NCBI GenBank assembly: GCA_946886475.1 | Contig: CAMPIQ010000039.1 | Span: forward strand, 1-25,214 | Direction of reading: 5' to 3' | Length of the DNA: 25,214 bases | Source of the DNA: an uncultured Chitinophagales bacterium | GTDB lineage: Bacteria; Bacteroidota; Bacteroidia; Chitinophagales; Chitinophagaceae | Shown: piece by piece, positions 15,941 through 24,224 of the stretch | How positions within the stretch are numbered: position 1 is the stretch's first letter | How the letters are laid out: each line of letters begins with the position of its first letter | Notes under the pieces: model-generated | The model's input: the letters and a program-made list of their open reading frames with translations, nothing else | Databases searched by the model: none | What the model was told of the DNA's origin: nothing | Made by a program: the position numbers and the translations under genes

Positions 15941-16327
15941 CTAGGGCCTGACGATCCTTTCTTCCACTTTTTGTTTCTCAAGGTAAAACTTACCTGTAGC
16001 TTCATCCGTATTCAGCCACACGCCATCAACATACGTCTTACGGTTGTTGAAATGTCCCTTCATAATTATTTCCTGTCCGGATGCATTTGTATAAGTAAAG
16101 GAAACCGAATCGCCTGAAATTTTATATGAGCCCAGGCACCTGGTATTTTCGTCTACACCTCCGGTATAAAATTCCATTCTGTCTTCAGCACTGAATTTAA
16201 CTACCACCCTTTCCCTGACATCTTCTGTACGATAATATCCCATCCAGATTCCGTCTATTTCGTTGTTATCGTGCCTGGTAAAACTCACCAATACGGTTGT
16301 GGCCACCAGGTAAAGTATTGCTTTCAT
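15941..16327 (-). CDS. Small exported protein of unknown function
   Basis: The ATG at 16325-16327 gives a 128-residue protein with an N-terminal hydrophobic segment (MKAILYLVATTVLVSF) that looks like a signal peptide or anchor. The rest is likely beta-rich (DGIWMGYYRTEDVRERVVVKF, CLGSYKISGDSVSFTYTN, MKGHFNNRKTYVDGVW), reminiscent of small lipocalin-like or stress-induced exported proteins. I do not recognise a family. A longer frame to 16414 lacks a signal peptide at its end and is less likely. The gene lies exactly at the junction between hisB and the trp leader, with a 162-nt gap to hisB and no clear terminator on either side. Confidence 0.7.
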   Translation of the reverse strand: MKAILYLVATTVLVSFTRHDNNEIDGIWMGYYRTEDVRERVVVKFSAEDRMEFYTGGVDENTRCLGSYKISGDSVSFTYTNASGQEIIMKGHFNNRKTYVDGVWLNTDEATGKFYLEKQKVEERIVRP

Positions 16328-16427
16328 ATTCCCCAATTTAGTTCCACACCTATACAAGATGGAAAACTGTGCCAAGAACACCAGCGGGCTGTGAGTTAGC
16401 TGCCGGTTCTGCAATACGCTACGCGTC

Positions 16428-16452
16428 TTTTACATTTTAAATTTTACATTTT
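16428..16452. repeat. Direct repeat of TTTTACATTTT in the hisB-downstream gap
   Basis: TTTTACATTTT occurs twice in a row, separated by AAA, within the 162-nt gap between hisB and the small exported protein gene. The tract is AT-rich and noncoding. The remainder of the gap shows no recognisable terminator. Confidence 0.55.
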
Positions 16453-16489
16453 CCTTTGCCCCTCTTCTGGAACTCACCCGCGCTCATCA

Positions 16490-17644
16490 CTACAACATAC
16501 CCTTGGTAGAAGGCAGGTAATTCTTTAATGGATCGCGCTTTACAGCCATTTTAATTGCCTTAGCAAATGCTTTATAGATGGCTTCGATCTTATGGTGTTC
16601 ATTCTCACCAAAACATTCAATATTGAGGTTGCACCTGGCGGCGTCGGTAAAGGATTTGAAAAAATGATAGAACATTTCAGTGGGCATATCCCCTATCTTT
16701 TCGCGGTTAAAGCTGGCATTCCATACCAGCCAAGGCCTTCCGCCAAAATCAAGTAATACCCTGGCATGGGTTTCATCCATCGGTAAGGCAAAGCCATATC
16801 TTTCCATTCCGGTTTTATCTCCCATGGCTTTTGCAAATGCTTCACCCAAAGCAATTCCTGTATCCTCTATGCTGTGGTGTTCATCAATATGAAGATCGCC
16901 CTTCACACTTATAAAAATATCCAGCATGCCATGACGGGCAACCTGTTCCAGCATATGATCAAAGAAACCAATTCCCGTTTTAATATCCGCTTTACCTGAA
17001 CCATCAACATTGAGTTCGATCCTGATCTCCGTTTCATTTGTTTTACGAATGTGCGTAACCTTTCTTCCTTTGAGGAATTCATAAATATCCTTCCAGCTTG
17101 TGGTTGAAACAGCAATCACTTTTTCAAGTTCATCGGCAGGGTCACTTACTTCAGCTGCACCCAGTTCCGGATTATTCTTTAACCACAATGCTTTACATCC
17201 CAGGTTCTTTGCCAGTTGCACATCTGTAATTCTATCACCGATCACAAATGAATCAGGAATATTATAATTGGGATTATTGATATAACCGGTAAACATTCCT
17301 GTTCCCGGTTTCCTGGTTTCCAGCATTTCATCCGGATAGCTGCGGTCAATTAATTCTTCCCTGAAAATAATTCCTTCACCTGCGAAGGTGCTCATGATAA
17401 GGTTATGCACCGGCCAGAATTCTTCTTCGGGGAATTTTGGCGTACCAAGACCATCCTGGTTGGTCACCATTACTAATTCATAATCCATTTCCGCAGCTAT
17501 TTTTCCCAGGTATTTAAATACAAAAGGATAAAAGCTCAGCTTATCAAATGCATCGATCTGATATGTTGGCGGATACTCCTTTATCATGGTACCATCGCGG
17601 TCAATAAATAAACATTTTTTCTTTTGAGCATTCTGGTCAGCCAT
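16490..17644 (-). CDS. hisB: Bifunctional histidinol-phosphatase / imidazoleglycerol-phosphate dehydratase
   Basis: A 384-residue fusion. The N-terminal HAD-family phosphatase (about 1-165) has the nucleophile motif FIDRDGT (D15, D17) and the late motif VIGDRITD (134-141). The C-terminal dehydratase (about 196-384) carries the metal-binding histidine motifs DEHHSIED (254-261) and ENEHHKIE (348-355) and the [12 protein letters not shown] segment. It performs the dehydration of imidazole glycerol phosphate and the dephosphorylation of histidinol phosphate. HisN-HisB fusions are known from enterobacteria and Bacteroidota. It begins 3 nt after the hisD-hisC stop, so the genes are tightly coupled. 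It is the last gene of the proximal his segment. Confidence 0.97.
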   Translation of the reverse strand: MADQNAQKKKCLFIDRDGTMIKEYPPTYQIDAFDKLSFYPFVFKYLGKIAAEMDYELVMVTNQDGLGTPKFPEEEFWPVHNLIMSTFAGEGIIFREELIDRSYPDEMLETRKPGTGMFTGYINNPNYNIPDSFVIGDRITDVQLAKNLGCKALWLKNNPELGAAEVSDPADELEKVIAVSTTSWKDIYEFLKGRKVTHIRKTNETEIRIELNVDGSGKADIKTGIGFFDHMLEQVARHGMLDIFISVKGDLHIDEHHSIEDTGIALGEAFAKAMGDKTGMERYGFALPMDETHARVLLDFGGRPWLVWNASFNREKIGDMPTEMFYHFFKSFTDAARCNLNIECFGENEHHKIEAIYKAFAKAIKMAVKRDPLKNYLPSTKGML

Positions 17645-17647
17645 TAT

Positions 17648-20056
17648 TTAATTTTTATAAGCTTTAAGGGTATCAATTAGTTTCGTGTTTTGATCTTCTG
17701 TACCAATTGTGATCCGCAGGCAGTCCTCACAGCCAGCCACATTACTCCTGTTCCGTACAATGATCTGATTTGTTTTCAGGTATTCATACACTGCAGTAGC
17801 ATTTTCAATTTTTATTAAAAGGAAGTTGGCATCAGAAGAAAATATTTTCTGCACTATAGTAACCATGGCAAGTTCTTTTTTCACCCGTTCTCTTTCCTTT
17901 ACGATCTCCCTGATCATTTCATTTACTTCATCAAGGTTATCCAGCGCTTTTAATGCCAGTTCCTGTGATGCCTGGTTGATATTATAGGGAGGCTTGATCT
18001 TATTAAGCACATTGATGATCTCTTTTGAAGCAAAACACATTCCCAGTCTTAATGCTGCCAGTCCCCAGGCCTTTGAAAGTGTTTGCAATATCACCAGGTT
18101 GGGATAATCTTTCAACTCTGCCAACATGGAACGGTGACGGCTGAAATTAATATAGGCTTCATCTATAATGACCAGTCCATTAAAATTATTCAACACCATT
18201 TCAAGATCTTCCCTGTCCAGACTATTACCAGTGGGATTATTGGGTGAACAAAAGAAGATCAATTTTGTATCCGCATCAATGGTTTCTTCCAGCGCTTCCA
18301 TATTTATCTGAAAGGCTTTGGTCAATAACACTTCCCTTGTTTCAACATCATTCAGGTCTGCACAAACCTTGTACATGCCATAGGTAGGCGGACAAATTAT
18401 GATATTATCCTTACCGGGTTCGCAAAAAGCACGGATCAGGAGGTCAATGCATTCATCACTTCCATTTCCCAACAGGATATTTTCTGCTTCTGTCTGTTTT
18501 ATCGCAGCCAGCTTTTTCTTCAATTCAATTTGCAAAGGATCCGGGTAACGGTTGTACCATTTGGTAAGCGGTGATCCAAGGCTGTTCTCATTGGCATCAA
18601 GAAAGATCTTTCCCTCACCGGAGTATTCGCTTCTTGCGGATGAATAGGGTTGCATGTTTTTTACATTTGACCTTACCATTCTTTCCAGATCAAATGAAGG
18701 TTGATCTTCTTTTGCAGCATCGTGTTCGTTCATCCTGCTTACCTCAGGTTTATTTTCTTTTGGAGTCTGCCCGGAAAGAAGCCTGTCCAGTCTTACACGT
18801 ATCGCATTTGCATGGGCCCTTAAACCTTCGGCTTCCGCCATATCAATCACTGTGGCGCCCAAATTGACCAGTCCCTTATCAGTTAACTTCTGGTAAGTGA
18901 TCTTCTTCACAAAACTGTCAACGCTTACACCGCTATAGGCGCCTGCAAATCCATTGGTAGGCAGGGTGTGATTGGTACCGCTTGCATAATCGCCGGCACT
19001 CTCCGGTGAATAATTCCCAATAAATACTGACCCTGCACTGGTAATACGGAGAGCTATATCATCAGCATGATCACAATTGATGATCAGATGCTCGGCCGCA
19101 TATTCATTTACCATTTCAATGGCTTCATCCATATTATTTAGAATAACAGCCCTGCTGTTTTCAAGAGACCTGACCGCGATATTTTTTCTTGGTAATGCAT
19201 TCAGCTGTCTGTCCAGTTCCTTCAGCACCTTATTTACAAGTGTCAACTCATTACTTACTAAAATTACCTGGCTGTCCGTGCCGTGTTCTGCCTGGGACAA
19301 CAGATCAGCAGCAATGAAAACAGGATCACCTGTTGAATCAGCCATGATACAAAGTTCGCTTGGGCCGGCAGGCATATCAATGGCAACGCCCCGCATTTGG
19401 GCCAGCTGCTTTGCTGCCGTTACATATTGATTCCCCGGACCCAGTATCTTTTGTACTGCAGGCACCGTAGCCGTTCCATATAACATAGCTGCAATGGCCT
19501 GTGCACCTCCCATCTTAAATAGCTTTGTAATACCAGCCAGCCGGGCGCAGTACAACACAGCAGGATGCACTTTACCATCCTTACCGCAAGGAGTGCAAAG
19601 AATAATTTCTTTACAACCCGCGATCTTTGCAGGAATGCCAAGCATTAGTACAGTTGAAAAAAGCGGAGCCGTTCCTCCCGGTACATACAATCCCACTTTT
19701 TCAATTGGCAGTGATCGCCTTCTGCATTCCACGCCAGGCATGGTTTCAACAACCAGGTCATCCTGATACTGGGGTTTATGAAAATTGTAAATGTTCTGGT
19801 ATGCCTGGTGAATGGCCTGTTTCAGATCATGATCCAATTCAGAACCGGCTGCCTCCATTTCTTCCACACCCACCTCCAAAGATCCGATACTGATCTCATC
19901 AAATTCCATGATGAATTCCCGGATGGCCTCATCCCCCCTTTCCTTAACCGCATTCATTATCCTTTCCACCGCCTCATGCACCTGCCGGTTATCATGATAA
20001 GGCCTTTGTAAAATTTGTTTCCAGTCTTTCCTTGCGGGATATTGTATCAGCTGCAT
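17648..20056 (-). CDS. hisDC: Fused histidinol dehydrogenase - histidinol-phosphate aminotransferase
   Basis: One uninterrupted 802-codon frame holds two complete enzymes. Residues 1 to about 428 are HisD: zinc ligands Q255 and H258 (SQAEHGTDSQ), catalytic E322-H323 (NEYAAEHL), D356 and H415 (GLRAHANAIR). Residues from about 455 to 802 are HisC, a PLP fold-I aminotransferase: FLDANENSLGSP, SPNNPTGN, IDEAYINF and the PLP lysine K662 in QTLSKAWGLA. The hydrophilic linker (about 429-454) contains M442, preceded by GAGGTAAGCAGG-like sequence (start at 18733), so a free HisC could also be made. A TAA lies one frame away just before that Met, suggesting that a one-base change removed an ancestral HisD stop. 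No key residue is missing. It starts 15 nt after hisG. Confidence 0.95.
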   Translation of the reverse strand: MQLIQYPARKDWKQILQRPYHDNRQVHEAVERIMNAVKERGDEAIREFIMEFDEISIGSLEVGVEEMEAAGSELDHDLKQAIHQAYQNIYNFHKPQYQDDLVVETMPGVECRRRSLPIEKVGLYVPGGTAPLFSTVLMLGIPAKIAGCKEIILCTPCGKDGKVHPAVLYCARLAGITKLFKMGGAQAIAAMLYGTATVPAVQKILGPGNQYVTAAKQLAQMRGVAIDMPAGPSELCIMADSTGDPVFIAADLLSQAEHGTDSQVILVSNELTLVNKVLKELDRQLNALPRKNIAVRSLENSRAVILNNMDEAIEMVNEYAAEHLIINCDHADDIALRITSAGSVFIGNYSPESAGDYASGTNHTLPTNGFAGAYSGVSVDSFVKKITYQKLTDKGLVNLGATVIDMAEAEGLRAHANAIRVRLDRLLSGQTPKENKPEVSRMNEHDAAKEDQPSFDLERMVRSNVKNMQPYSSARSEYSGEGKIFLDANENSLGSPLTKWYNRYPDPLQIELKKKLAAIKQTEAENILLGNGSDECIDLLIRAFCEPGKDNIIICPPTYGMYKVCADLNDVETREVLLTKAFQINMEALEETIDADTKLIFFCSPNNPTGNSLDREDLEMVLNNFNGLVIIDEAYINFSRHRSMLAELKDYPNLVILQTLSKAWGLAALRLGMCFASKEIINVLNKIKPPYNINQASQELALKALDNLDEVNEMIREIVKERERVKKELAMVTIVQKIFSSDANFLLIKIENATAVYEYLKTNQIIVRNRSNVAGCEDCLRITIGTEDQNTKLIDTLKAYKN

Positions 20057-20071
20057 AAATATTTCTTTAAA

Positions 20072-20926
20072 TCACACGATCATTTTTTCTATAGGTACTA
20101 CCAGAATGCCCTGTGCGCCGGCTTTTTTTAAGGCCTCGATCTTTTCCCAGAATTCGTCTTCACTCAATACACTATGTACAGAACTCCACCCTTCCTGCGC
20201 CAGTGGCAGCACAGTTGGACTTTTCATTCCCGGAAGCAAACTGATAATTTTGTCGAGCGCATCATTCGGAGCATTCAGCAATACATATTTATTATCCGAT
20301 GCTTTTTTTACGGCACGGATGCGAAACAATAACTGGTCAAGTAATTTTTGCTGGTCCAAATCGAGTTGGGAAGTTCTGACCAATACGGCCTGGCTTTTCA
20401 AAATGGTTTGAACTTCCTGCAGTCCGTTCATAAATAAAGTAGAACCACTGCTAACGAGGTCGCAGATAGCATCGGCCAGTCCAATGCCGGGCGCCAGCTC
20501 AACAGAACCACTGATCTCGTGTATCTCTGCATTTATCCTGTGCTGGTCTAAAAATTTCCGGGTAAGTAAAGGATAAGAAGTGGCTATCTTTTTTTGCTGC
20601 AGGAATTGAACATCATCATACTTGTCAGACTTTTTCACAGCAATGCAAAGCCTGCACTTCCCGAAACCGAGTTGTTCTACTACTTCGATATTTTTATTTT
20701 TTTCAAGCAATACATTTTCTCCAACTATCCCTATATGCGCCACCCTGTCTTCAACATATTGGGGAATGTCATCATCCCTGAGGAAATAAACTTCCAGCGG
20801 GAAATTTTCGGCAAGGATGCGCAACTGGTTTTTACCGTTCTTCACATTAATTCCGCAATCCTTCAGCAACTGAATGCTTTCTTCATGCAGTCTTCCGGAT
20901 TTCTGAATAGCTATTTTCAGGCTCAT
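20072..20926 (-). CDS. hisG: ATP phosphoribosyltransferase (long form)
   Basis: A 284-residue enzyme for the first step of histidine synthesis, joining ATP and PRPP. The PRPP-binding region is GIGLADAICDLVSSGSTL (147-164). The C-terminal part (about 205-284, ending AGAQGILVVPIEKMIV) is the ACT-like regulatory domain of the long HisG form, so histidine feedback inhibition is expected and no HisZ partner is needed. It is the first structural gene after the his leader; its ATG is 12 nt after the terminator T-run. Confidence 0.97.
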   Translation of the reverse strand: MSLKIAIQKSGRLHEESIQLLKDCGINVKNGKNQLRILAENFPLEVYFLRDDDIPQYVEDRVAHIGIVGENVLLEKNKNIEVVEQLGFGKCRLCIAVKKSDKYDDVQFLQQKKIATSYPLLTRKFLDQHRINAEIHEISGSVELAPGIGLADAICDLVSSGSTLFMNGLQEVQTILKSQAVLVRTSQLDLDQQKLLDQLLFRIRAVKKASDNKYVLLNAPNDALDKIISLLPGMKSPTVLPLAQEGWSSVHSVLSEDEFWEKIEALKKAGAQGILVVPIEKMIV

Positions 20927-20938
20927 ATGCTTAACATT

Positions 20939-20964
20939 AAAAAAGGCTTACCTGATGGTAAGCC
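20939..20964 (-). terminator. his attenuator terminator hairpin (3:4)
   Basis: On the minus strand GGCTTACC (20964-20957) pairs perfectly with GGTAAGCC (20952-20945) around the 4-nt loop ATCA and is followed by six T residues. It lies between the His-rich leader ORF and hisG, 12 nt before the hisG start codon, which is the position of a premature terminator. Confidence 0.92.
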
Positions 20965-21023
20965 CTGGTTTATTGAATGCACAAAACATCACCAGCCTAC
21001 CTATGGGTAAGTATTTGATGATG
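20957..21023 (-). promoter_or_regulatory. his attenuator alternative pairings (1:2 and 2:3)
   Basis: Antiterminator 2:3: GGTAGGCT (21001-20994, overlapping the leader stop codon) pairs over 8 positions, two of them G-U, with GGCTTACC (20964-20957), the 5' arm of the terminator. Protecting hairpin 1:2: CATCATC (21023-21017, the two adjacent His codons) pairs with GGTGATG (20993-20987), and inside it CTTACC (21011-21006) pairs with GGTAGG (21001-20996). Together with the terminator this gives the full switch: 1:2 plus 3:4 terminates, and 2:3 reads through. Confidence 0.85.
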
Positions 21024-21047
21024 GATATGTACAGATAAAATCAACAT
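20997..21047 (-). CDS. hisL: his operon leader peptide, His-rich
   Basis: A 16-codon ORF, MLILSVHIHHQILTHR followed by TAG. His occupies positions 7, 9, 10 and 15, a quarter of all codons. It lies 70 nt before hisG and overlaps the RNA segments that form the attenuator. As in enterobacterial his leaders, ribosome stalling at His codons for lack of charged tRNA-His would free segment 2 to form the antiterminator. Enterobacterial leaders have a longer His run; four spaced codons still give strong enrichment. The identification rests on the codon content, the position and the pairings together. Confidence 0.92.
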   Translation of the reverse strand: MLILSVHIHHQILTHR

Positions 21048-21054
21048 TGAAGCG

Positions 21055-21085
21055 CAAAAATAAGCCTGAAATCCAACCATCCAAA
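21055..21085 (-). promoter_or_regulatory. Predicted his promoter
   Basis: On the minus strand TTTG (21085-21082), a 19-nt spacer and TATTTTTG (21062-21055) match the Bacteroidota -33/-7 consensus in sequence and spacing. The box ends 7 nt before the hisL ATG, so the start site would fall within a few nucleotides of the start codon. It lies in the 100-nt gap shared with the divergent S9 peptidase gene. Confidence 0.7.
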
Positions 21086-21147
21086 AGTTTTTGTCTTTTT
21101 GAATTCATCTTTCAGCTTAACTTAACATCCAAACATTAATTTTTCAT

Positions 21148-23586
21148 ATGAGAAGGCTGATTTTGCTTAGTTCATTTTTTATTGCATTTTATGTTGCCGG
21201 TGCCCAGGATGATTTTAAATACCAGACACCACCAAAGGACATCATGGATCTGGTAATGGCCAAACCTACACCTGCTGTATCCATTGACGACAGGGCGGAA
21301 TGGATGCTTCTTTCAGAAAAGAGCGATTATCCAACCATTGAAGAAATGGCACAGCCGGAATTCCGTATCGCCGGTTTGCGCATCAATCCAAATAATTTTG
21401 GTCCAAGCCGTGCAGGTTCTTCAGAGAACATCCGGTTAAAGAATATTAAAACAGGTGAAGTATTCGATATCGAGGGACTTCCAAAAGACCTGAGGGCTTC
21501 CTCCGTACAATGGTCGCCAGGTCAGAAAAAATTTGCCTTTTTGAATTCCACCAATACTACAATTGACCTGTATGTAGTGGACCTGGATTCTAAAAAAGCA
21601 ATGAAAATAAACAGGCAACCATTAAATACCGTATTGGGTGGCAGTTACCAGTGGGCAGGGAATGATATGCTAATTTATAAAACCATTGTTCCCGGCAAGC
21701 AGCTTACAGCAAAGGCAGGTGCACCTGCCGGACCAGTGGTACAGGAAAATCTTGGAAAGGCCGCAGCATCGCGAACTTACCAGGATCTAATTAAAAATGC
21801 TTATGATGAGGACCTGTTCGAATATTTTGCTACAGCCCAACTGGTAAAAAATGATTTTATAAATGAAACACCCATTGGAAAGCCGGCGATCTACAGAAGC
21901 ATCTCATTATCTCCCGATAAAAAATATCTTTTAATCACCAGCATCAACAAGCCCTTTTCCTACCTGGTGCCTGCTTATGGATTTCCACACTCGGTTACCG
22001 TGATGGACACAAATGGAGAAGTGATCAGGTCATTGGCAAAGAATCCATCGAGTGAAGGACAGCCCATTGGTTTTGATGATGCATCTACCTTTCCAAGAAA
22101 TTTCAGCTGGAGAGATGATGAACCTTCAACCGTAACTTATGTACAGGCACTTGACAAGGGCCTTGGAAGAAAAAAAGCAGCCTTTCGTGATGGCTTATAT
22201 GCCATTCAGGTGGAAGGTGACGGACAGGCCAGGGAATTATTCAAAACCCAACGCAGGCTAGGCGGTGTGATCTGGGGTAATAAGGATATAGCCGTTTTCT
22301 TTGAACGTACATCGGCCGACAGAAAAATAAGGATGAACAGGTATAACCCAACCACAGGTAAGGTAGATTCCTTATTTGAACGCAGCAGCAATGATGCATA
22401 TAGTGATATTGGTAATCCAATGACACGAAAGAATCAATACGGTGAGCAAGCATTAATAATACTAAATGGAAAGGAATTGTTACTCAACTCACAGGGAGCA
22501 TCAGCTGATGGAGATATGCCGTTTGTCCAGACATTTGATATTACCAATGGAAAGAAAAAACTTATCTGGAGATCTGTTGCTCCTTATTATGAAAGAGTGG
22601 TTGATGTAATAGATGCATCCAATGGTGTTTACCTTACTTTGAAAGAGAGCCCCTCAGAAGTTCCCAATTATTATATCAGGAATACAAAGAAAAAAATTGC
22701 ACCTGTTGCCATAACAGATTTCACCAATCCGTATGAGCAGCTCGAAGGAATTGCAAAACAAAAGATCACCTACCAGCGTGCTGATGGAATTAATTTAACA
22801 GGAGACCTTTATTTACCCAAAGGATATGACGCTAAAAAAGACGGACCACTTCCGGTGATCATGTGGGCCTATCCGAGAGAATACAAATCAGCAAATGATG
22901 CGGCCCAGGTTAGGGGCTCAAAATATACATTCACCCGTATCAATTATGGTTCACCTATTTTCTGGGTAACGCAGGGTTATGCTGTTCTGGATAATGCCGA
23001 AATGCCCATAGTAGGAGAAGGTGGTAAGGAACCCAATGATAATTTCATTCCGCAATTACATCTCAATGCACATGCAGCCATTCAAAAACTGGCAGCGATG
23101 GGCGTTGGAGACAGTAATCGTGTGGCCGTAGGCGGTCATAGTTACGGAGCATTCATGACAGCCAACCTGCTGGCACATACCAAACTGTTCAAAGCCGGTA
23201 TAGCAAGAAGCGGTGCTTATAACAGAACACTTACCCCTTTTGGTTTCCAGGCAGAAGAAAGAACCTATTGGGAAGCCCCTGATGTATATCACAAGATGAG
23301 TCCGTTTACTTATGCCGACCAGATCAAGACCCCATTGTTGTTGGTGCATGGAGAAATGGATAATAACTCAGGCACTTTCCCCATACAGAGTGAAAGGTTG
23401 TATAATGCCATTAAAGGACATGGTGGCACCGTGCGTTATGTAGTGTTACCTTATGAGAGCCATGGTTATGCCGCAAAAGAAAATATACTGCATTTACTCT
23501 GGGAACAAAATCAGTGGCTGGAAAAATGGGTAAAGCATGCCAACAGGAATAAGCCGGCCGGAATTGAAAAAGAAAAAGTGTTTTAG
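21148..23586 (+). CDS. Secreted S9-family (prolyl oligopeptidase-like) serine peptidase
   Basis: An 812-residue exported protein with a signal peptide (1-20, ending VAGAQ). A WD/beta-propeller-like region covers about 60-520, followed by an alpha/beta-hydrolase domain (about 540-800). The catalytic triad is visible: S665 in GGHSYGAF, D738 in HGEMDNN and H772 in ESHGYA. The arrangement fits peptidase family S9, close to the glutamyl-endopeptidase/S9D-type proteins common in Bacteroidota; exact specificity cannot be read from sequence. It acts outside the cytoplasm. It is divergent from the his operon, with 100 nt between its ATG and that of hisL, so the promoters are close. No clear -7 box was found; TAATTTTT lies 3 nt before the ATG. 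Confidence 0.9.
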   Translation: MRRLILLSSFFIAFYVAGAQDDFKYQTPPKDIMDLVMAKPTPAVSIDDRAEWMLLSEKSDYPTIEEMAQPEFRIAGLRINPNNFGPSRAGSSENIRLKNIKTGEVFDIEGLPKDLRASSVQWSPGQKKFAFLNSTNTTIDLYVVDLDSKKAMKINRQPLNTVLGGSYQWAGNDMLIYKTIVPGKQLTAKAGAPAGPVVQENLGKAAASRTYQDLIKNAYDEDLFEYFATAQLVKNDFINETPIGKPAIYRSISLSPDKKYLLITSINKPFSYLVPAYGFPHSVTVMDTNGEVIRSLAKNPSSEGQPIGFDDASTFPRNFSWRDDEPSTVTYVQALDKGLGRKKAAFRDGLYAIQVEGDGQARELFKTQRRLGGVIWGNKDIAVFFERTSADRKIRMNRYNPTTGKVDSLFERSSNDAYSDIGNPMTRKNQYGEQALIILNGKELLLNSQGASADGDMPFVQTFDITNGKKKLIWRSVAPYYERVVDVIDASNGVYLTLKESPSEVPNYYIRNTKKKIAPVAITDFTNPYEQLEGIAKQKITYQRADGINLTGDLYLPKGYDAKKDGPLPVIMWAYPREYKSANDAAQVRGSKYTFTRINYGSPIFWVTQGYAVLDNAEMPIVGEGGKEPNDNFIPQLHLNAHAAIQKLAAMGVGDSNRVAVGGHSYGAFMTANLLAHTKLFKAGIARSGAYNRTLTPFGFQAEERTYWEAPDVYHKMSPFTYADQIKTPLLLVHGEMDNNSGTFPIQSERLYNAIKGHGGTVRYVVLPYESHGYAAKENILHLLWEQNQWLEKWVKHANRNKPAGIEKEKVF

Positions 23587-23664
23587 GCGTGTGAACCGCC
23601 CCCCAGTTATTAAGTAAAGCGAAGCTATCCATCTGTTTACAGGAATCGGCCACAAGGGTATTTT

Positions 23665-23676
23665 GATGCATGCATC
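23665..23676. repeat. 12-bp perfect palindrome GATGCATGCATC
   Basis: A self-complementary 12-mer in the 190-nt gap between the S9 peptidase gene and the small exported protein gene. It contains no loop and no adjacent T-tract, so it is not a terminator. It could be a protein site or chance. Confidence 0.3.
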
Positions 23677-23776
23677 TTATTCCCGGTGGCGGATTTTAAC
23701 TTATCCATGACCCTTTCAAACAACCATTAAAATCATATTAACGTCTGATTTATGAGCTTTGCAAAAACCTTCGAAA

Positions 23777-24205
23777 ATGAGAAAGATCATAGTGGCCATA
23801 GGGATATTATTTTTTTGCGGTCAGGCGGTGTCTGCCCAGAAGCAGGCAGCTGTTTCAGTTAAGGTGGACAGCATTTATTTTAATTTATATACAGACAGCC
23901 TGAAAAAGGGTTTTTTCAATTATATCAGTATTGATGGAAAATTATCAGATGGTTCCTGGACGCCACTGGATTCAACAAAGATCTTATTCCTGTCCGATGC
24001 AGGCTTTTTCAAGGGAAATGACCTTTATATAGACAGCTCTTACCAGGAAGAAACCGTAAGGGTAAAAGCCATTCTTAAAAGCAATCCAAAGGTTTGGAAA
24101 GAAACCGTTATCTATATCAGGAAAAGAGGTTTTGACGAGCCCCTTAAAACCAATGAGCAGATACTTGAAGAAATGAAGGCGAAGGCGAAGAGGAAGAAAG
24201 GATGA
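23777..24205 (+). CDS. Small exported protein of unknown function
   Basis: The ATG at 23777 gives a 142-residue protein with a clear signal peptide (MRKIIVAIGILFFCGQAVSAQ, cleavage near residue 21). The mature part is beta-rich (VSVKVDSIYFNLYTDSLKK, GFFNYISIDGKLSDGSW, ETVRVKAILKSNPKVWKETV), possibly an Ig-like fold, and the C-terminus is strongly basic (MKAKAKRKKG). A TTG extension at 23759 is unlikely. I do not recognise the family. It lies 190 nt after the S9 peptidase gene and may be independent of it. Confidence 0.75.
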   Translation: MRKIIVAIGILFFCGQAVSAQKQAAVSVKVDSIYFNLYTDSLKKGFFNYISIDGKLSDGSWTPLDSTKILFLSDAGFFKGNDLYIDSSYQEETVRVKAILKSNPKVWKETVIYIRKRGFDEPLKTNEQILEEMKAKAKRKKG

Positions 24206-24224
24206 GGGAGAAGTTGGTTAGTAG

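Noticed and set aside
19077..19893. Several plus-strand open frames antisense to hisD
   Set aside because: They are shadow frames of the conserved HisD coding sequence, with atypical composition and no motifs.
23411..23671. Minus-strand frame of 86 codons overlapping the S9 peptidase C-terminus
   Set aside because: Most of it is antisense to the conserved catalytic histidine region, and it has no recognisable domain or promoter.
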